From Haliotis asinina (Eukaryota > Mollusca > Gastropoda > Lepetellida > Haliotidae), in the NCBI RefSeq assembly GCF_037392515.1, contig NC_090292.1, forward strand, positions 45,497,747 to 45,561,746: a stretch of 64,000 nucleotides of DNA, written 5' to 3'. Shown piece after piece: positions 11,656 to 24,135 of the stretch. Position 1 is the stretch's first letter, and every line of letters starts with the position of its first letter. The notes under the pieces are model-generated. The model was not told where the DNA came from. It did not search any database and was given only the letters and a program-made list of their open reading frames with translations. A program made the position numbers and the translations under genes.

Positions 11656-12183
11656 GACACCCCCGTAGTGGACCCGGGGGGATATTTGGTCCACCAACCC
11701 GTTTGCCGTGGGTTGCGGCCCTGTGTCGGTGGAGGAGGGGATCCTGGTGGTTGAGGGCATGGGAGCAGGACTAGTGTTCCTATTGCCCAATACACCACTT
11801 TGGCCCTGACTTCACCTAGACGGGTGGTTGAATGGGCCCGGTTCAACCAATCGGCTGGTCATGCCAAGCCCTGTGCATAGATAATATGTAATTGCACAAA
11901 ATTTGATTTGGAATTGTTTAAACTTTAGTCTTGGCACCCTTTGTTCAGAATATTATCTGACTTGAATTTTGTTTACATGAATTCTGCCTAGAGTCTTATG
12001 CCCAGAAGGCGGTGGCTCATGGGCCAATCTGGTGGAAGAATTAATCTTTTGGTTTTTCTGCTGGAGTATATCGACTGAGTATCCTTGGTGCTGCAAGTTG
12101 GAGACCCGCTTGTGTTTAGCATTGTCCTTTGTGATACTCCGTGGTGGGTGGGGAGCTCGGATGATGAAACATATGTACTACCT

Positions 12184-13489
12184 ATGGAATACCAAACCCC
12201 CCAAAAACGCAATAAACGTCAACTTGACAACGATGATGACGACCAACGACCTTCCAACTCAATCGACTATTGGCCACGATTTTTAGTTCTAGAAACTGTA
12301 GACAAGACGCCACTGAAACTTAACCCTTTCGCCATTTCCAAGGGTATACATGGCATTGCAGGTGAGGTTAAAAACGTTAGACAGCTTGCGTTCAGGCTCT
12401 CTGCTGGTTGAATGCAACAGAAAACAGCAAGCAAAGAACCTCATGTCAACAGAAGTATTTGTTGGAATTCCCGTCTCTATCACTGCCCACAGGACTCTGA
12501 ATACCAGTAAAGGCATAATCAGAGACAGAGATGGATTGTTTGCTGATATGTCAGAGTTAGATATTGCTTCTGAGATGAAAGATCAGGGAGTGATTTATGT
12601 TAAAAGATTCACGATCCGCAGAAACAATGAAACGGTCCAAACAAATACTTATCTGTTCTCCTTCTCATCGCCAAATCCTCCGAAGTCTGTTAAAGCAGGT
12701 TATTGTAATCTTTCAGTTGACGTGTACATCCCAAATCCTTTGAGATGTTTTAGATGTCAAAGATATGGGCACGGTGTTAACACTTGTACCAAGCCCATTA
12801 CATGCGCCCACTGTAGTGAGAATACTCATGTCACAGAAGACTGTAACAGTGACCATAAAAAGTGTACAAATTGTTCGGGAAACCATTCGTCTTTCGCCAA
12901 AGAGTGTCCAGTATGGAAAAAACAAATGGAAATCAATAAAATTAAATTCACCCAGAACGTCAGCTTTTCTGACGCAAAGAAACTTGTGGAATCTGCAGCA
13001 CATACTGAATCATTTGCATCAGTTGTAAGAACTCCTGAATATACCTCAAAAGTAACTACCTCGTCGATACATTGCCAGACAGATTTGACGTGGGTTAAAA
13101 CAAATAATGCTCAGTTCGTTGCACCCGAACAGTCTACTCAAACCTTGACATCTTCTGTCAACACTCAGGTGGTATCTAAAGCCGGGTCACAGTCCTGTAG
13201 TCAGACTTCATCTCTATCTGGAGAACAATCTTTGTCTCAGCCAACTCACAAATCACGATCAAAAACAAGCTCGAAGAATTTTGTTCAAAGTAAAACTGAC
13301 TCAAGAACAGAATCTTCAAAAAAGAGTGGCAGACCCCAGAAGGGTTCAGAAAATCCTGTAAAATTATTTAATAAATACGGATCGCTTGAGGCCATGGAAG
13401 TGTCAGAAAACTTCCATCCCAGGGCACATAGCCCGTCGCCCTCCAAAAAGGTGCGGGGTAGATCCCAAAGAAATCCCCCCAAAAGATAG
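12184..13489 (+). pseudogene. LINE-2 ORF1 (gag-like RNA-binding protein)
   Basis: It starts MEYQTPQKRNKRQ, then an RRM-like region (YWPRFLVLETVDKTPLKLNPF), CCHC knuckles (CFRCQRYGHGVNTC, CAHCSENTHVTEDC, CTNCSGNHSSFAKEC), a HCQTDLTWV motif, a long Ser/Gln/Thr-rich linker and a basic tail. One frameshift near 12390 separates the first 70 or so residues from the rest. The TAG stop at 13487-13489 overlaps an ATA codon in the ORF2 frame, where other copies have ATGA. Confidence 0.85.
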
Positions 13490-16400
13490 TTTCTTCTTAT
13501 AACATCATACAGTGGAACTGCAGAGGGCTAAAAAATAATTTCAATGATTTACAGCTATTGATCCAGGACTTTATTCCATCAGCAGTCTGTCTGCAGGAGA
13601 CCTATTTAAAGCAGACGGATACTTTTTACCTACTCCATTTCAATGCTTACCATTCTTTTTCACCCCCGGGCGAGAGGGCCACTGGAGGAGCTTCTATCCT
13701 TATAAACCAGAATATTATTCAGAGCCCTATTATTCTTAGTACTGGTCTCCAAGCTGTTGTCGTGAGACTTACTTTACACGTTGCACTCACACTATGCTCT
13801 TTATATATCTCACCGTCTTCAACACTTCAGAAGACCGAACTTCAAAATTTGTATAACCAACTCCCGAAACCCTGTGTTATTATGGGAGACGTAAATGGCC
13901 ACAACCCACTCTGGGGTGGTATAACTACAAATGCTAAAGGTAAAATACTAGAGGAGTTCTGTTCCGAAAATGATTTATGTATTTTCAATGATGGGTCGAA
14001 CACATATCTACATCCTGGCACAGGAACATATTCTGCCCTTGATTTATCAGTTTGTGATTCAAGCCTTCTAAATGAATTTGAATGGTCAGTTCATGATGAC
14101 CTCTGTGGGAGTGACCATTTCCCAACATTACTAAAACCTGTGAATCCATCTGATGTTCCTCCATCATCAAGATGGAACTTCAAAAAGGCTAACTGGCGTT
14201 TATATGAAACTCTGTGTGTTGACAGGCTTAAACCTGAACTTTTTGATAATGTTCCTGATGCTATTCAACGTTTTTGTGATGAAATGAATGTTATTGCTCA
14301 TGAGTGTATGCCAAAGTCCTCTGCAGTTCCACATATTCACAATCCATGGTTCAATGATCAATGTAAACAAGCTAGAAAGGAACGGAAAAAGGCAGAACAC
14401 TATTTCCGTCGACACCCCATGGTGCATAATTTGAATAAATTTAAGATTGTAAATGCTAAAGCACGGCGTACTTTTAAACAAAGCAAACGCCAATCTTGGC
14501 AACGATATGTATCAAACATTAATTCACGTACACCAATATCTGGAATATGATCCAAAAAATCAAAGGTAAGGGCTCCAAATCTAGTATTCACCACCTTAAA
14601 GATGGAAACCAGTTATTAACTAATGAAACCGATATTGCTAATAAACTTGGTGAAACTTTGGCAAAACATTCTTCCTCGTCAAATTATGAACCTAAGTTCC
14701 AAACACATCAAAAACAGCAAGAAAAGAAAACTATTAACTTTAATTCAGATAATGGGGAAGACTATAATGAAACGTTTTCGTTACATGAGCTTCATACTGC
14801 TCTTGATCAGGCTCATGATACTGCTTCAGGAGCTGATAACATACATTATCAACTCCTGAAGCACTTGCCAGATACATGCTTAGAGACGCTGTTACATATT
14901 TTTGATAATATTTGGACATCTGGACAATTTCCTTCGTCGTGGCGTGATGCTATCGTTGTTCCCCTTCCTAAACCTGGACGTGATAATACGGATCCTTCCA
15001 ATTATAGGCCAATTTCACTTACTAGCTGTTTGCAAGACCATGGAACGCATGATAAATAATCGACTTGTCTGGTACTTGGAAACAAATAACCTAATAACAG
15101 ATATTCAGTGTGGTTTCCGCAAAAACAGAAGTACAGTCGATCACTTAGTGCGTTTAGAATCTTTTGTTAAGGATGCCATAATTAATAAACAACATGCAGT
15201 GTCGATCTTTTTTGATCTAGAAAAAGCATATGACACCACTTGGAAACATGGGATTTTAAAAGATTTACATGACTTCGGATTGCGAGGCCGATTGCCTCAA
15301 TTTATAGCCAACTTTTTAAATGATAGACAAAGTCCGTGTGGGTTCTACCCTGTCTGATCATTACAGTCAGGATCAGGGTGTACCACAAGGCAGTATTTTG
15401 TCTGTTACACTTTTTAGCATCAAGATAAACAGTTTATCAAAGGTTTTAAACGATTCAATTGATGGATCACTTTTTGTGGATGATTTTAACATTTCATGTC
15501 GAGGTAAAAACATGCATACTATTGAACGGCAAATGCAGTTGTGTCTGAACAAGATAAATAAATGGTGTTTGGAAAACGGCTTTAAATTTTCTAAGTCAAA
15601 AACTAACTGTATACATTTCTGCCGTAAATACAAACCACATAAGGACCCTGAACTGTATCTAAACGGCACACTTATTAAAGTTGTTAAAGAGGCCAAGTTT
15701 CTGGGTCTTATATTTGACTCCCACTTGGCGTTCTTGCCACATATTAAATCCCTTAAAGTTAAATGTTTGAAGGCACTCGACTTGTTAAAAGTGGTTTCAA
15801 ATTCAAAATTGGGAGGCGATCAAACCACCCTACTTCACTTATACAGATCACTCATTCGCTCCAAACTTGACTATGGTTCCATTGTATATGGTGGAGCCTG
15901 TAAAAGCAGTCTATCCATCATCAAGGTCTAAGATTATGTCTTGGATCTTTTCGAACTTCTCCCGTTGACAGTCTCTATGTCGAGGCAGATGAGCCATCCC
16001 TCACTCAGCGACGTATAAAATTATCTTTACAATATGCTACAAAACTATACTCTAACAAATCTAACCCGGCATATAACTGTGTTTTCAATCCTCTCTACGA
16101 GGATATATACAACAAAAAGTGTTCTCTTGTTCCACCTCTCGGACACAGAATTAAACCCTTTCTTTCTTCGGCCGGCATTGAGCTGGAAAACATAGCTCCT
16201 TCCCGTCTTCTTTCTTCTCCTCCTTGGCAATTGGTTAGGCCACAAGTTGACCTAACATTAAGTACATTTAAAAAATCAGAAACTAATGAACTACAATACA
16301 AACAAGAATATAATCAGTTGAAACATAAATATTGCGGTTATAAATCCTTATTTACAGATGGGTCTAAGGGCGGTGGCGCAGTGGCTTGTGCTACTGTCAT

Positions 16401-17145
16401 TGGATCCAGAACAATATCTTCTAGATTACCAGACAATAGTTCTATTTTTACAGCTGAAGCTAACGCCATATTAACAGCCCTTAAATATATCCAAAGACAT
16501 CCTAAACATAAACAGTACATAATCTATTCAGACTCTCTTTCTTGCCTTCAGGCTATTAAAAACCTAGCATGTAAACATCCACTTTTAATAGAAATTATTG
16601 AACTTTATAACTATCTTGCAACTGGCCAATACGACATCGTCTTCTGTTGGTTACCCAGCCATGTTGGAATCTCTGGTAACACATTGGCTGACCTTGCTGC
16701 TAAAGCAGCGCTTAACAAATCTGTATCACCACTTCTTATTCCTTACAATGATTATAAAGCCACCATTAGATCTTACATTCGTGATCTCATGCAGAAGAAG
16801 TGGGACACCCAAGTAGGTATCAATAAATTACATGCAATAAAACCATTTGTTGGTTACACCTACTTGGGATGTCGGTCCAGATTTGAAGAGGTCATTATAC
16901 GACGATGTCGTATTGGCCACACTAGGTATACGCATGAATATCTTTTGAAAGGTGAGGATCCTCCGTTCTGCGTCCCTTGTGATGAAATAATCACGGTCAA
17001 GCATGTCTTGCTTGACTGTGTTGAATATTCCATCACAAGGGACAATTATTTTAAATCAAGAACTATGAAGGACCTTTTTAGTAACGTACGTTCTCATTTA
17101 ATTATTGCATTTTTGAAAGAATTGAATTTATTGACTGACATGTAA
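13486..17145 (+). pseudogene. LINE-2 ORF2 (endonuclease, reverse transcriptase, RNase H)
   Basis: The ORF2 frame opens at an ATA overlapping the ORF1 stop and reads into IIQWNCRGL. All domains are present: endonuclease (QETYLKQ, GDVNGHNPLWG, GSDHFP), reverse transcriptase (FFDLEKAYDTTW, FVDDFN), RNase H (FTDGSKGGG, TAEANA, YSDSLS) and the Cys/His tail. There is a junction defect near 14545, a frameshift near 15040, another near 15330, and a disrupted stretch at about 15915-16230. RNase H and the tail (16231-17145) are open. Confidence 0.9.
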
Positions 17146-17705
17146 ATAAATAAGTATTTTATGATTGGAAGTTGAATTAGCAACTGAGATTGTTAGTGGC
17201 TGTATCCTCGAAGGGGGTTGAAGTACCGTAAAATTATTGTCCTCCTGAGAGGGTACGTAAGTCCCAAAACGATTTAAGTCAGATTCAATCTTTCACTTTT
17301 TTAATCGTAGAATATGTGTCATTTTAATTTGTGGCTAATCTAGCATACAGTCGCCAACAGCTGAGGGGATGGTGTAAATCCAGCCAGGGACAATGCAGGT
17401 AGCAGAGGTACTGTAAGTCCCCATGGTCCCTGGTATGGTGATCTACCCTCTGTTGTTGGCGATCCATGGCCTGTTTTTATATTTTATTGTCCAAATAATG
17501 ATACTGTTATATTTTTATTTAAGTTTCCACACTAGTTTTAATATTAACTGTGATAGTCTAGTGGTTTTACTGTCCTTCGTAGACAGGGTGTTCATAATAT
17601 GCCTATATATTCTTTTTTGTCATGCATGTTCTCGTCACGATATGGCTGCAATATTGCCGATGTGACGTTAAATATTAACTCACTCACTCACTCAGAATTC
17701 GAGAG

Positions 17706-17978
17706 ATTCTCAGAACAAAATTGTCACAGAATTGTTTCAAGACAGACGACGTTTACGTCCAATCACTCATGTTTACACTCATTTCACAATTTACTTACCT
17801 GATCATGCGAGGTTCGAAACACAAAACATGACAAAGGGTCTGAATTCAACAAATTTAATTTATGATCACCAAGAAGAAAAAAAAGACATCACATGAATCG
17901 TGACAGACATGAACGGCACACACCACGCCAGCGACTGTAACGACATCTGCTCCGTCTCTGTCTATACCAACGCTGACT
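17706..17978 (-). other. Downstream flank of the ankyrin gene, with a splice-donor-like site
   Basis: On the minus strand this follows the ankyrin stop codon. It contains a near-perfect donor, CAG|GTAAGTAA, with the last exon base at 17799. This may mark a spliced 3' UTR or an alternative transcript. No polyadenylation signal was found by eye. Confidence 0.35.
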
Positions 17979-18376
17979 TCAGTGTGCACCATGTGACACC
18001 AGAAGTTTCACCACTCGCTGACGTCCATAGATTCTCGCTGTGTCGGTCACTGTCTTCCCGTTGTTGTTCCTGACGTTGACGTCCACCACGGACAGGATCA
18101 GCTTTACAATCATCAGGTCTCCATTATAATAACAGCCCACGTGAAGGGTGTTGTTACCGCCACTGATCACCAGTGGCACATCAGCCCCTCTACCCACCAG
18201 GAACTTTACCAAGTCCCTGTGTCCATGCAGTGTTGCCACAATTACCGGTGTCCAGCTGTTCCTTCCTCTACAGTTGATGTTCACGTGACCTGCTTCCAGG
18301 ATCCGCTTCACTCTCTCCAGGACACCGTCCCCGATGGCAGAGAAGATGTCGCTGCCTGCTGCTGGTGATGGAGTCG
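17979..18376 (-). CDS. Ankyrin-repeat exon (3' coding exon of a host gene)
   Basis: The exon starts after a good acceptor (TTTATGTTACAG) with its first base at 18376 and ends at a TGA at 17979-17981. It encodes about 132 residues: ATPSPAAGSDIFSAIGDG, then about three ankyrin repeats with the usual TPVIVATLHGHRDLVKFLV and GADV consensus. Ankyrin repeats bind other proteins; no catalytic domain is seen. The phase-1 start matches the donor of the linker exon at 18684-18747. An ATG at 18422 lies in the intron and is unlikely to be the true start. It is shorter than the related exon at 37706-38934. The gene's other exons are not found in this window. Confidence 0.7.
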
Positions 18377-18683
18377 CTGTAACATAAAGTAAACTATGTA
18401 CACCAGGCATCTTGTCAAGCATCTACAATGTTTACATCATGTTGATACGTGACTCGGACATTGCTACGTCAATTCAACAATTCCATCATGGCTGACAACA
18501 ATCCAACATGACGTAAAAGTCTACATGTAACTTTTGGAATTACCGATTGCGTGTTTAACACATAACTGTTTGTTAGAGCCAGAATTGACATTATTTTGTG
18601 TACGACTTGAGAGTGTTGATGCTTGATGAACTTTACAAGTTCATAATGTCAGTAAAACTGTTGCTGCTAGGTTTTCCACCTAC

Positions 18684-18747
18684 CGTGGTGATCAGAGTCA
18701 TGTGTCGTCATTGGAGCCGGTAGAACCGTCGTGCTGGGTGTCAGGTC
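18684..18747 (-). CDS. Linker exon upstream of the ankyrin exon (copy 1)
   Basis: A short Pro/Thr-rich frame, DLTPSTTVLPAPMTTHDSDHH, ends at a donor CACG|GTAGG and splices in phase 1 to the ankyrin exon. The donor side is convincing. The acceptor side (AAGTCAG) lacks a long pyrimidine tract and gives a different entry phase from the sister exon at 24549-24620, so the 5' boundary may be wrong or the exon decayed. Confidence 0.45.
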
Positions 18748-18835
18748 CTGACTTAATTGTTGTTGAATTCTAAATACACATCTTATGGAAGAAGTATCAA
18801 AATTTACCGGTGGGATATACGAGATATACGTATCA

Positions 18836-19107
18836 ACGTTCGTGTTCGAGGGAGGGAATGTTATTATAAATAGATAATGAGTACAGTAACGAACCCGGAT
18901 CGAATCCGGGGGTCCCCCCCGTGTCGAAAGTTTTGTTTTGTTTTGTGTAGTTTTATATCTAGTATATAGAACACGAATGCTTTTTTTGTTAGTTCGTGTT
19001 CGTTATCTCGAACACGAACGTTTATTTTTTTTCTGTGTAGTTTACATCTCGAACACGAACGTTTATTTTTTCTGTGTAGTTTACATCTCGAATACGAACG
19101 TTAGAAA
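18836..19107. repeat. Terminal tandem and inverted motifs of copy B
   Basis: Three direct units carry the word TCGAACACGAACG (the third with one change), each followed by a T-rich run and TGTGTAGTTTACA, spaced about 45-50 bp apart. Inverted words CGTTCGTGTTCGA occur at 18836-18850 and about 18991-19003; the latter forms a small palindrome with the first direct unit. A separate GC-rich hairpin, CCCGGAT...ATCCGGG, lies at about 18895-18912. The set resembles a decayed viral terminus. Confidence 0.6.
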
Positions 19108-19225
19108 ATTTTTTGAACTTGTGAAGGTCAAGGTCACTCATTTGTGTTTGTTTGTGGCACCTATCTTGGTTCTTTTAATCCCCATGCTGTGCTTGCTTGT
19201 TGTGCTTGCTGTAGGCCTGGCTGGT

Positions 19226-21750
19226 CTACTGATATTTGTGTGCTTGGAAGATTGTTGGTTTGACGCTTGGTTGGTCTGGCCAGTCTCCTGGTACGAATTT
19301 TAGATGTAGGCTTTGTTGTCTGTCGTCTTCTGTTTTTTGTTCGTTTGATGTGTTGAATTGTGCGCTGTTTTTGTGATTTTCTGAATACCAGAATTGTAGT
19401 GTTGGATTGAAGTTCGGGAAGAGTGGTATTCTGTTTTGTATCAGCCTTTCTACCTGTGCTCTGTAGATTATTCTTGCTTGAACGAATCCCGTGGTACTTG
19501 TCATTGTTGCTCCTGCTGTGGTGTACATTGGGTACACCATCATGCTTGCTATCGGGCAGTATTCTGGGAACTGCTAGGATAGATTTGTTGTTGTGTGTTG
19601 TGTGTCTGATCTTACTTGTACTCTCTTTCTACTCGTGTCCCAGTCTGATTGTATTTCGTAGCTGGCAGGCGTGTTTTTGGGTGCTAGTTTTTCCGAGTTT
19701 TGTTTTCTTAGTGGTATTGGGTATTCGTGTTTTTGTTTCCATCCTGCCCTTTCGTACATTGCTCCGTTCATGATCCACTGTTTGGATGGATTTTCGTGCA
19801 CGTATCCTACATCCACTTCTGGTGTTACTACGGTTGTTTCGTGGTCGTTGTATAAGTCGTATGGTATGTTCGGATCCATTTCCGTTCTTGTTGTTTTCTC
19901 GAAATCTACCTTTTCCTGGGATACCGTGTTTGAGCCACTGCTTAGGGAACGTTCCCCCTATGATCAGTCTTGGTAGTTTTGGTTATTTTTGGTCTTGAGG
20001 CATTGGTTCCGTGAATTCCTTGTTGTGTGTTCCTCGGTCGTATATGTTCTTTCTTTCGTTTTTGTACCAGGTGTCGTTTGGATCTAATTCGCCCATTCCG
20101 TTTGATATGTTTAACGGTGTTAAACTGTTGTCTTGATCCAAGTTTAGTAGCAGTTGAAAGTTTTGTGGTATTCCTTGTCTGGGTTGATTCATTCTCGTTC
20201 CCGGTGCCACGAAGTGTCCTTGGAATCCTGTCATTTTGAATCCCTAATTTAGCACTCTGTATTTTAGTGCCAAGTTTTCGAATTCTCTCATGTCGGCCGG
20301 TGTCATTGATGCTGCACATTTGTTGTACGGTATGTAGGATAGCGGACTTGCCCATTCTATTTTGACCGTGTCGTCGTTGTTTGGTTTGTATTGGTCTGGT
20401 TTTGTACCCCATGTTGCCTCCGCGTCTGTCCAGCTTTCTACTTGTTTCCAGGTCTTTCCATTGGTTACGCTTTTTGGTAGGTTGTTTTTGTAGTACTCAC
20501 AGGTGCTTTCAGTGTATATCGGTATTGTCACTATGTAAGCTTTTTCGTACGTTCTTGTTACTTTTTGGAATCTTTGGTCTGGATTGTTGAAGGGTCTGTT
20601 TGCTGCTGCGTTGACGTTCGCTCCTGCCCCCCGTTCGATGTCGGTTGCTGTTGCACCGTGATCTTTTGCTCCTGTTCCTGCCTGTGTTTGTGTGTTGCTT
20701 CCTCTCATGTTGCCTGACGAATGTGGTGGATCTGGTATCTGTGGTGTCAAAGTTAAACCAGTTGGTGTTTTTGTTTCGTGGTTTTTATTTCTCAGTTTTT
20801 GTAGTTTTTTTATTTCTTTTTGTAGTTTTATTTTTGTGTCTATTTGTTTGTCGTCCAGTGTGGGATTTGGGTTTATTTGGTCGTGTATTTCTTTTAATGG
20901 CCCTTCCGCTCTTGCTACGCTGTAGTCAAAGTCTGCTGCTTTTTTTAGATTGTCTCTTATTGTACCTTCATTGTTTTTTGCCCATTTTTGTATGTTTGAT
21001 ACTTTTTTGTTGTTTTTATTACTCCTTTGCCTTGTTTTTTATGAGTCGTTTTATGTTTCCTAGTTGTATAGATTGTGTAAGTATTCTGGGTTATCTACTC
21101 TTGTTGGATTGGACCAATCTGGTTTGTCTTTGTGTAATTGTATTCTTTCGTAATATCTTCTTTGTTCTTTAGTACCCTTCAACCATTTTCTGAATGATGG
21201 TGTCGGCTGTCTTTTTTCATCGTACGGGTTCGTGAATTCTGCTAATTCTATGTCTCCGTCGTTACTTATTCTTTTGGTATCCTGCTCTTTTGTTTTTTTA
21301 TGTTTTCACATCTTTGTTTTACGTTTAGCCATGATTTGTTTAGTCTCTGTCTTATGGGCCATCTTGTCGAAGTTAATCCCGTGTACGGTGTTTGTGTTAT
21401 GGGTGCGTTTGTTATTGGGTACCATGCTTCTCCATGCGTTTTTGGTGTTAATTCTTCCCCTTTGGCATTCCCCTCTTCTAAACCCTTGTCTGCTCCAGTT
21501 CCCGTGCGAGCTGAAGTTTTTTAACGGTTTTTTTTCTTATATTTAGTCCTATGCTCGGTCTTCTAGTTCTAACGTTTAGTCTCCCTCTCCCTCCCATCCT
21601 TCTGCCTCCTATCCTTCTACCTGTAACTTTTTTAAACTCATTTTTCAAACCTGTGACCGTTACCTGTTCGTCCAATATGGCTGCCGGAAGTCCTCTGCTA
21701 AATTGACAACGAGGTTTTAAATGGAAACAACTTTTTAATTTTTTAACAAG
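19226..21750 (-). pseudogene. Parvovirus-like capsid (VP) region, copy B
   Basis: The same VP architecture as copy A. The N-terminal part has a basic segment (VRTRRPSIGLNIRKKTVKK), followed by the Gly/Asn-rich linker, then SPLSYIPYN, MTPADM, the QGHF segment and the GDWPDQPSVKP end. By eye it is about 95% identical to copy A over most of its length, far above the identity of the neighbouring NS regions. It is broken. Confidence 0.8.
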
Positions 21751-21839
21751 TAATTACCTCAATCTTTGATGTTACAATTCGTGTTCGAGACACGTTCGCG
21801 AACAAATGCGAAAAGTTCATTTTTAAAGTTCAATGTAAC

Positions 21840-24135
21840 ACGAAGGTATGTTTAATGCCGAACTTGTCCATCACATCGGTGGGCTCTTCCTGTTCGAGGC
21901 ACTTTACGTGGTCGTGGTCCATCAGTGTTATGTAGCAGCGACAGCATTTAATCTGTCCTGAGTGGCAGCCTGTTGTTATGATCTCGTTGTTGTAGGTACA
22001 GGTTCTACATCCTTTCGTGTAGATTTCCGGTATGGTGAGCTCTTCATTTTGGTTTATTGTTGTCTCGTGTCCGGTTGTTCTTTGTTAGTGTTCGAGGAGT
22101 TGTTTTATTACCTTCGTAAAAAAGTTCTTTTCACTGTCATCGTAATCTTCCCATATTCTGTTCTTTGCTGGGCCATGATCGTCTCTGCCAAATGTCCATT
22201 GTTCGTCGAACAACTTGAGGTTTGTTATAACTTCATCTTCTTCTTGTCCGGCGGATTGGTATTCGGAACTTTCTTCATTGCCGCTTCCGCTATCTGCTGC
22301 TTCACTTCTTCCTGTTTCTGCATCATCTGGTCTGCTTCCTTGAGTGCCGTGTTGATGTTGTCTACCTCTTCCAGGTAGCATCTGAGTTTCCATAGGATGT
22401 GTTTTCTGATCGTTGTCGTTTTGTGATGTCCTTGGTCGTTTGGGTTGTTGTATTGCATCAGTATCGGGCGCGTTGAAGATATCGGCAGGAGTAAGGTCAC
22501 TTTGTCTATCATTAAGATATCGTATTTCCCGCTTTCTTCTATTTCGTCCCGAGTCTGCCTGCTGGTCTTCAGTACCCAATATTCTTCGTCGAAAGCGTCG
22601 TGGTGCTGTGCCCATCTTTCTGGGAGCTTAAGTGAGCTGATCTTCCATGGGACTGGTCTCGAACCTGGAAAAAGGTGTACAGACAGGAGTATTGTGTTTC
22701 TGGTGACCCGTCGCTCAGTTCGTCGAGGTCAACAATAGTACTGTCTAGTGTATATTGAGGTATGTGTATCAATTCATTGTCAAAGCTGTCGTCCAGTATT
22801 ATATCTAATTCTTGTTTTTTGTTTCTGTCCGAGTTCGTGGAACAGTTGTATCCACATTCCCGGATGTAGTTGTTTGGTGACATGTTTTAGAAATGGTGCT
22901 TGTTTAGTTTTGTACTGGTACGTTCGTGCGTCTATGGCTGTTTTGGCTGCCGGAAAGTACTTGCTCACACTGTTGTTCGTTGTGATCAGTACTGGTGTTC
23001 GTTTAAGGAGCGCGTCACCTTGGGGGTTTTTTTATGTACCATTGTTTCAGCCCCTTCAAATATTAGTTTGCTTTCTTCCATGAGGGCGTCGTCAGCTATG
23101 CAGGGTTCCTCAATGATAATGAGGTTTTTGTCTATACAGTCCTGCCATACAAAATTGTATGAACTGCCCATCTTTACTTCCGCGTAGAAACGTGTAATGG
23201 GGATCGGACTAATAGGGACTTGCTACTGTTCGGCTGCCCTAACAGCACGAATGTGTTTTTTTTGTTGTGCCGCTTATTCAGCACTGCACTTATTTCTGTT
23301 AGGAATTTGTCCCTGTCCCACCCGTTGTGCTTGGCTATCTTGTTGAATATTTGTACACTTGTTTCTACTGTCTCATACTTGTTCCCGTTTTGTTGCAGTG
23401 TTCTTCCATTAACTCATCGAATGTTAAGGTTTGTGTTTGTTGACACTCTAGTGCCATCGCTTTTTGTAGCAGTGTGTTGTAGTTAGCCCCTGCGATATTC
23501 GCGACCAGTTGCGTGCTTTTCCGTTTTGATTGCATACTGTCAATATCTCTCCCTGCTGTTTTATGTTGTGGTTTTGTATGAGTTTTATCAGGAACTGCAA
23601 GTTTTGGGCATTTTTGGTTTCTTTGTCGTTTTTGGGACTTCGTGTTTTTGGTTGTTGCTCATCGGGTTGTTGTTTTTGCGCTTTTTCTCTTAATTGCCGA
23701 AACCATTCCGATTCGTGCCTGACCTTTCGGGGTGGCGTGGTGACGTACCTGAGCTACCCTTCCGGGCTTCACATTTTTTGTGCATTCGGCATTCTGTTTG
23801 GGGCGAAGTTCTTTTTGCAATAATTGTTGAACTTCGTGTAAGCGTAGTTTTTTGTGATGTGGTAATTAAACTTTGTTTTTATCCCCACGTGTAAGTGGTG
23901 AACTCCGTCCCATGGTTTTGCATCGTTGCCACTTGTGGCCGTACAATTTCTTATCTCTGCCGGATGGTCTACAATTATGTAGTCCTTGCTCATAGCTGTC
24001 AACATGTCATTTATTTTTGTACTTAAGTCAGATTGTATGTATTTGTCATAAGGTACAAGTGTCTGGACCACCATACTCTACATAGAATCATTGCAATACT
24101 CCTTACCTTCGTGATTGTCCGTTGTATCCATGTTT
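21840..24135 (-). pseudogene. Parvovirus-like NS region, copy B
   Basis: The fossil replication protein region. The HUH nickase motif VHHLHVGIK lies about 80 residues from the likely start near 24133. The SF3 helicase part retains LIIIEEP and the QDCIDK and FEGAETMVHKK segments. Downstream are a charged, low-complexity segment and an overlapping frame with the coiled-coil-like YLEEVDNINTALKEADQMM stretch. Compared with copy A it is only about 65-80% identical by eye. It is broken. Confidence 0.82.

Larger units (their letters stand above)
11599..17691 (+). mobile_element. LINE-2: full-length I/Nimb-like non-LTR retrotransposon
   Basis: A second full-length copy of about 6.1 kb with the same plan: ribozyme, GC-rich 5' UTR, two ORFs, 3' UTR and ACTC tail. 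A 14-bp target duplication frames it. ORF1 is of the subfamily with a SENFHPRAHSPSP-type tail, shared with LINE-8 and LINE-9, while its 5' UTR matches LINE-1 and LINE-10. ORF2 is broken at several points. It sits downstream of the ankyrin exons (gene on the minus strand) and beside viral copy A. Confidence 0.93.

Noticed and set aside
18890-18915. tRNA-like T-arm (CCCGGATCGAATCCGGG)
   Set aside because: No acceptor stem, D-arm or A box nearby; better seen as a hairpin near the viral terminus.
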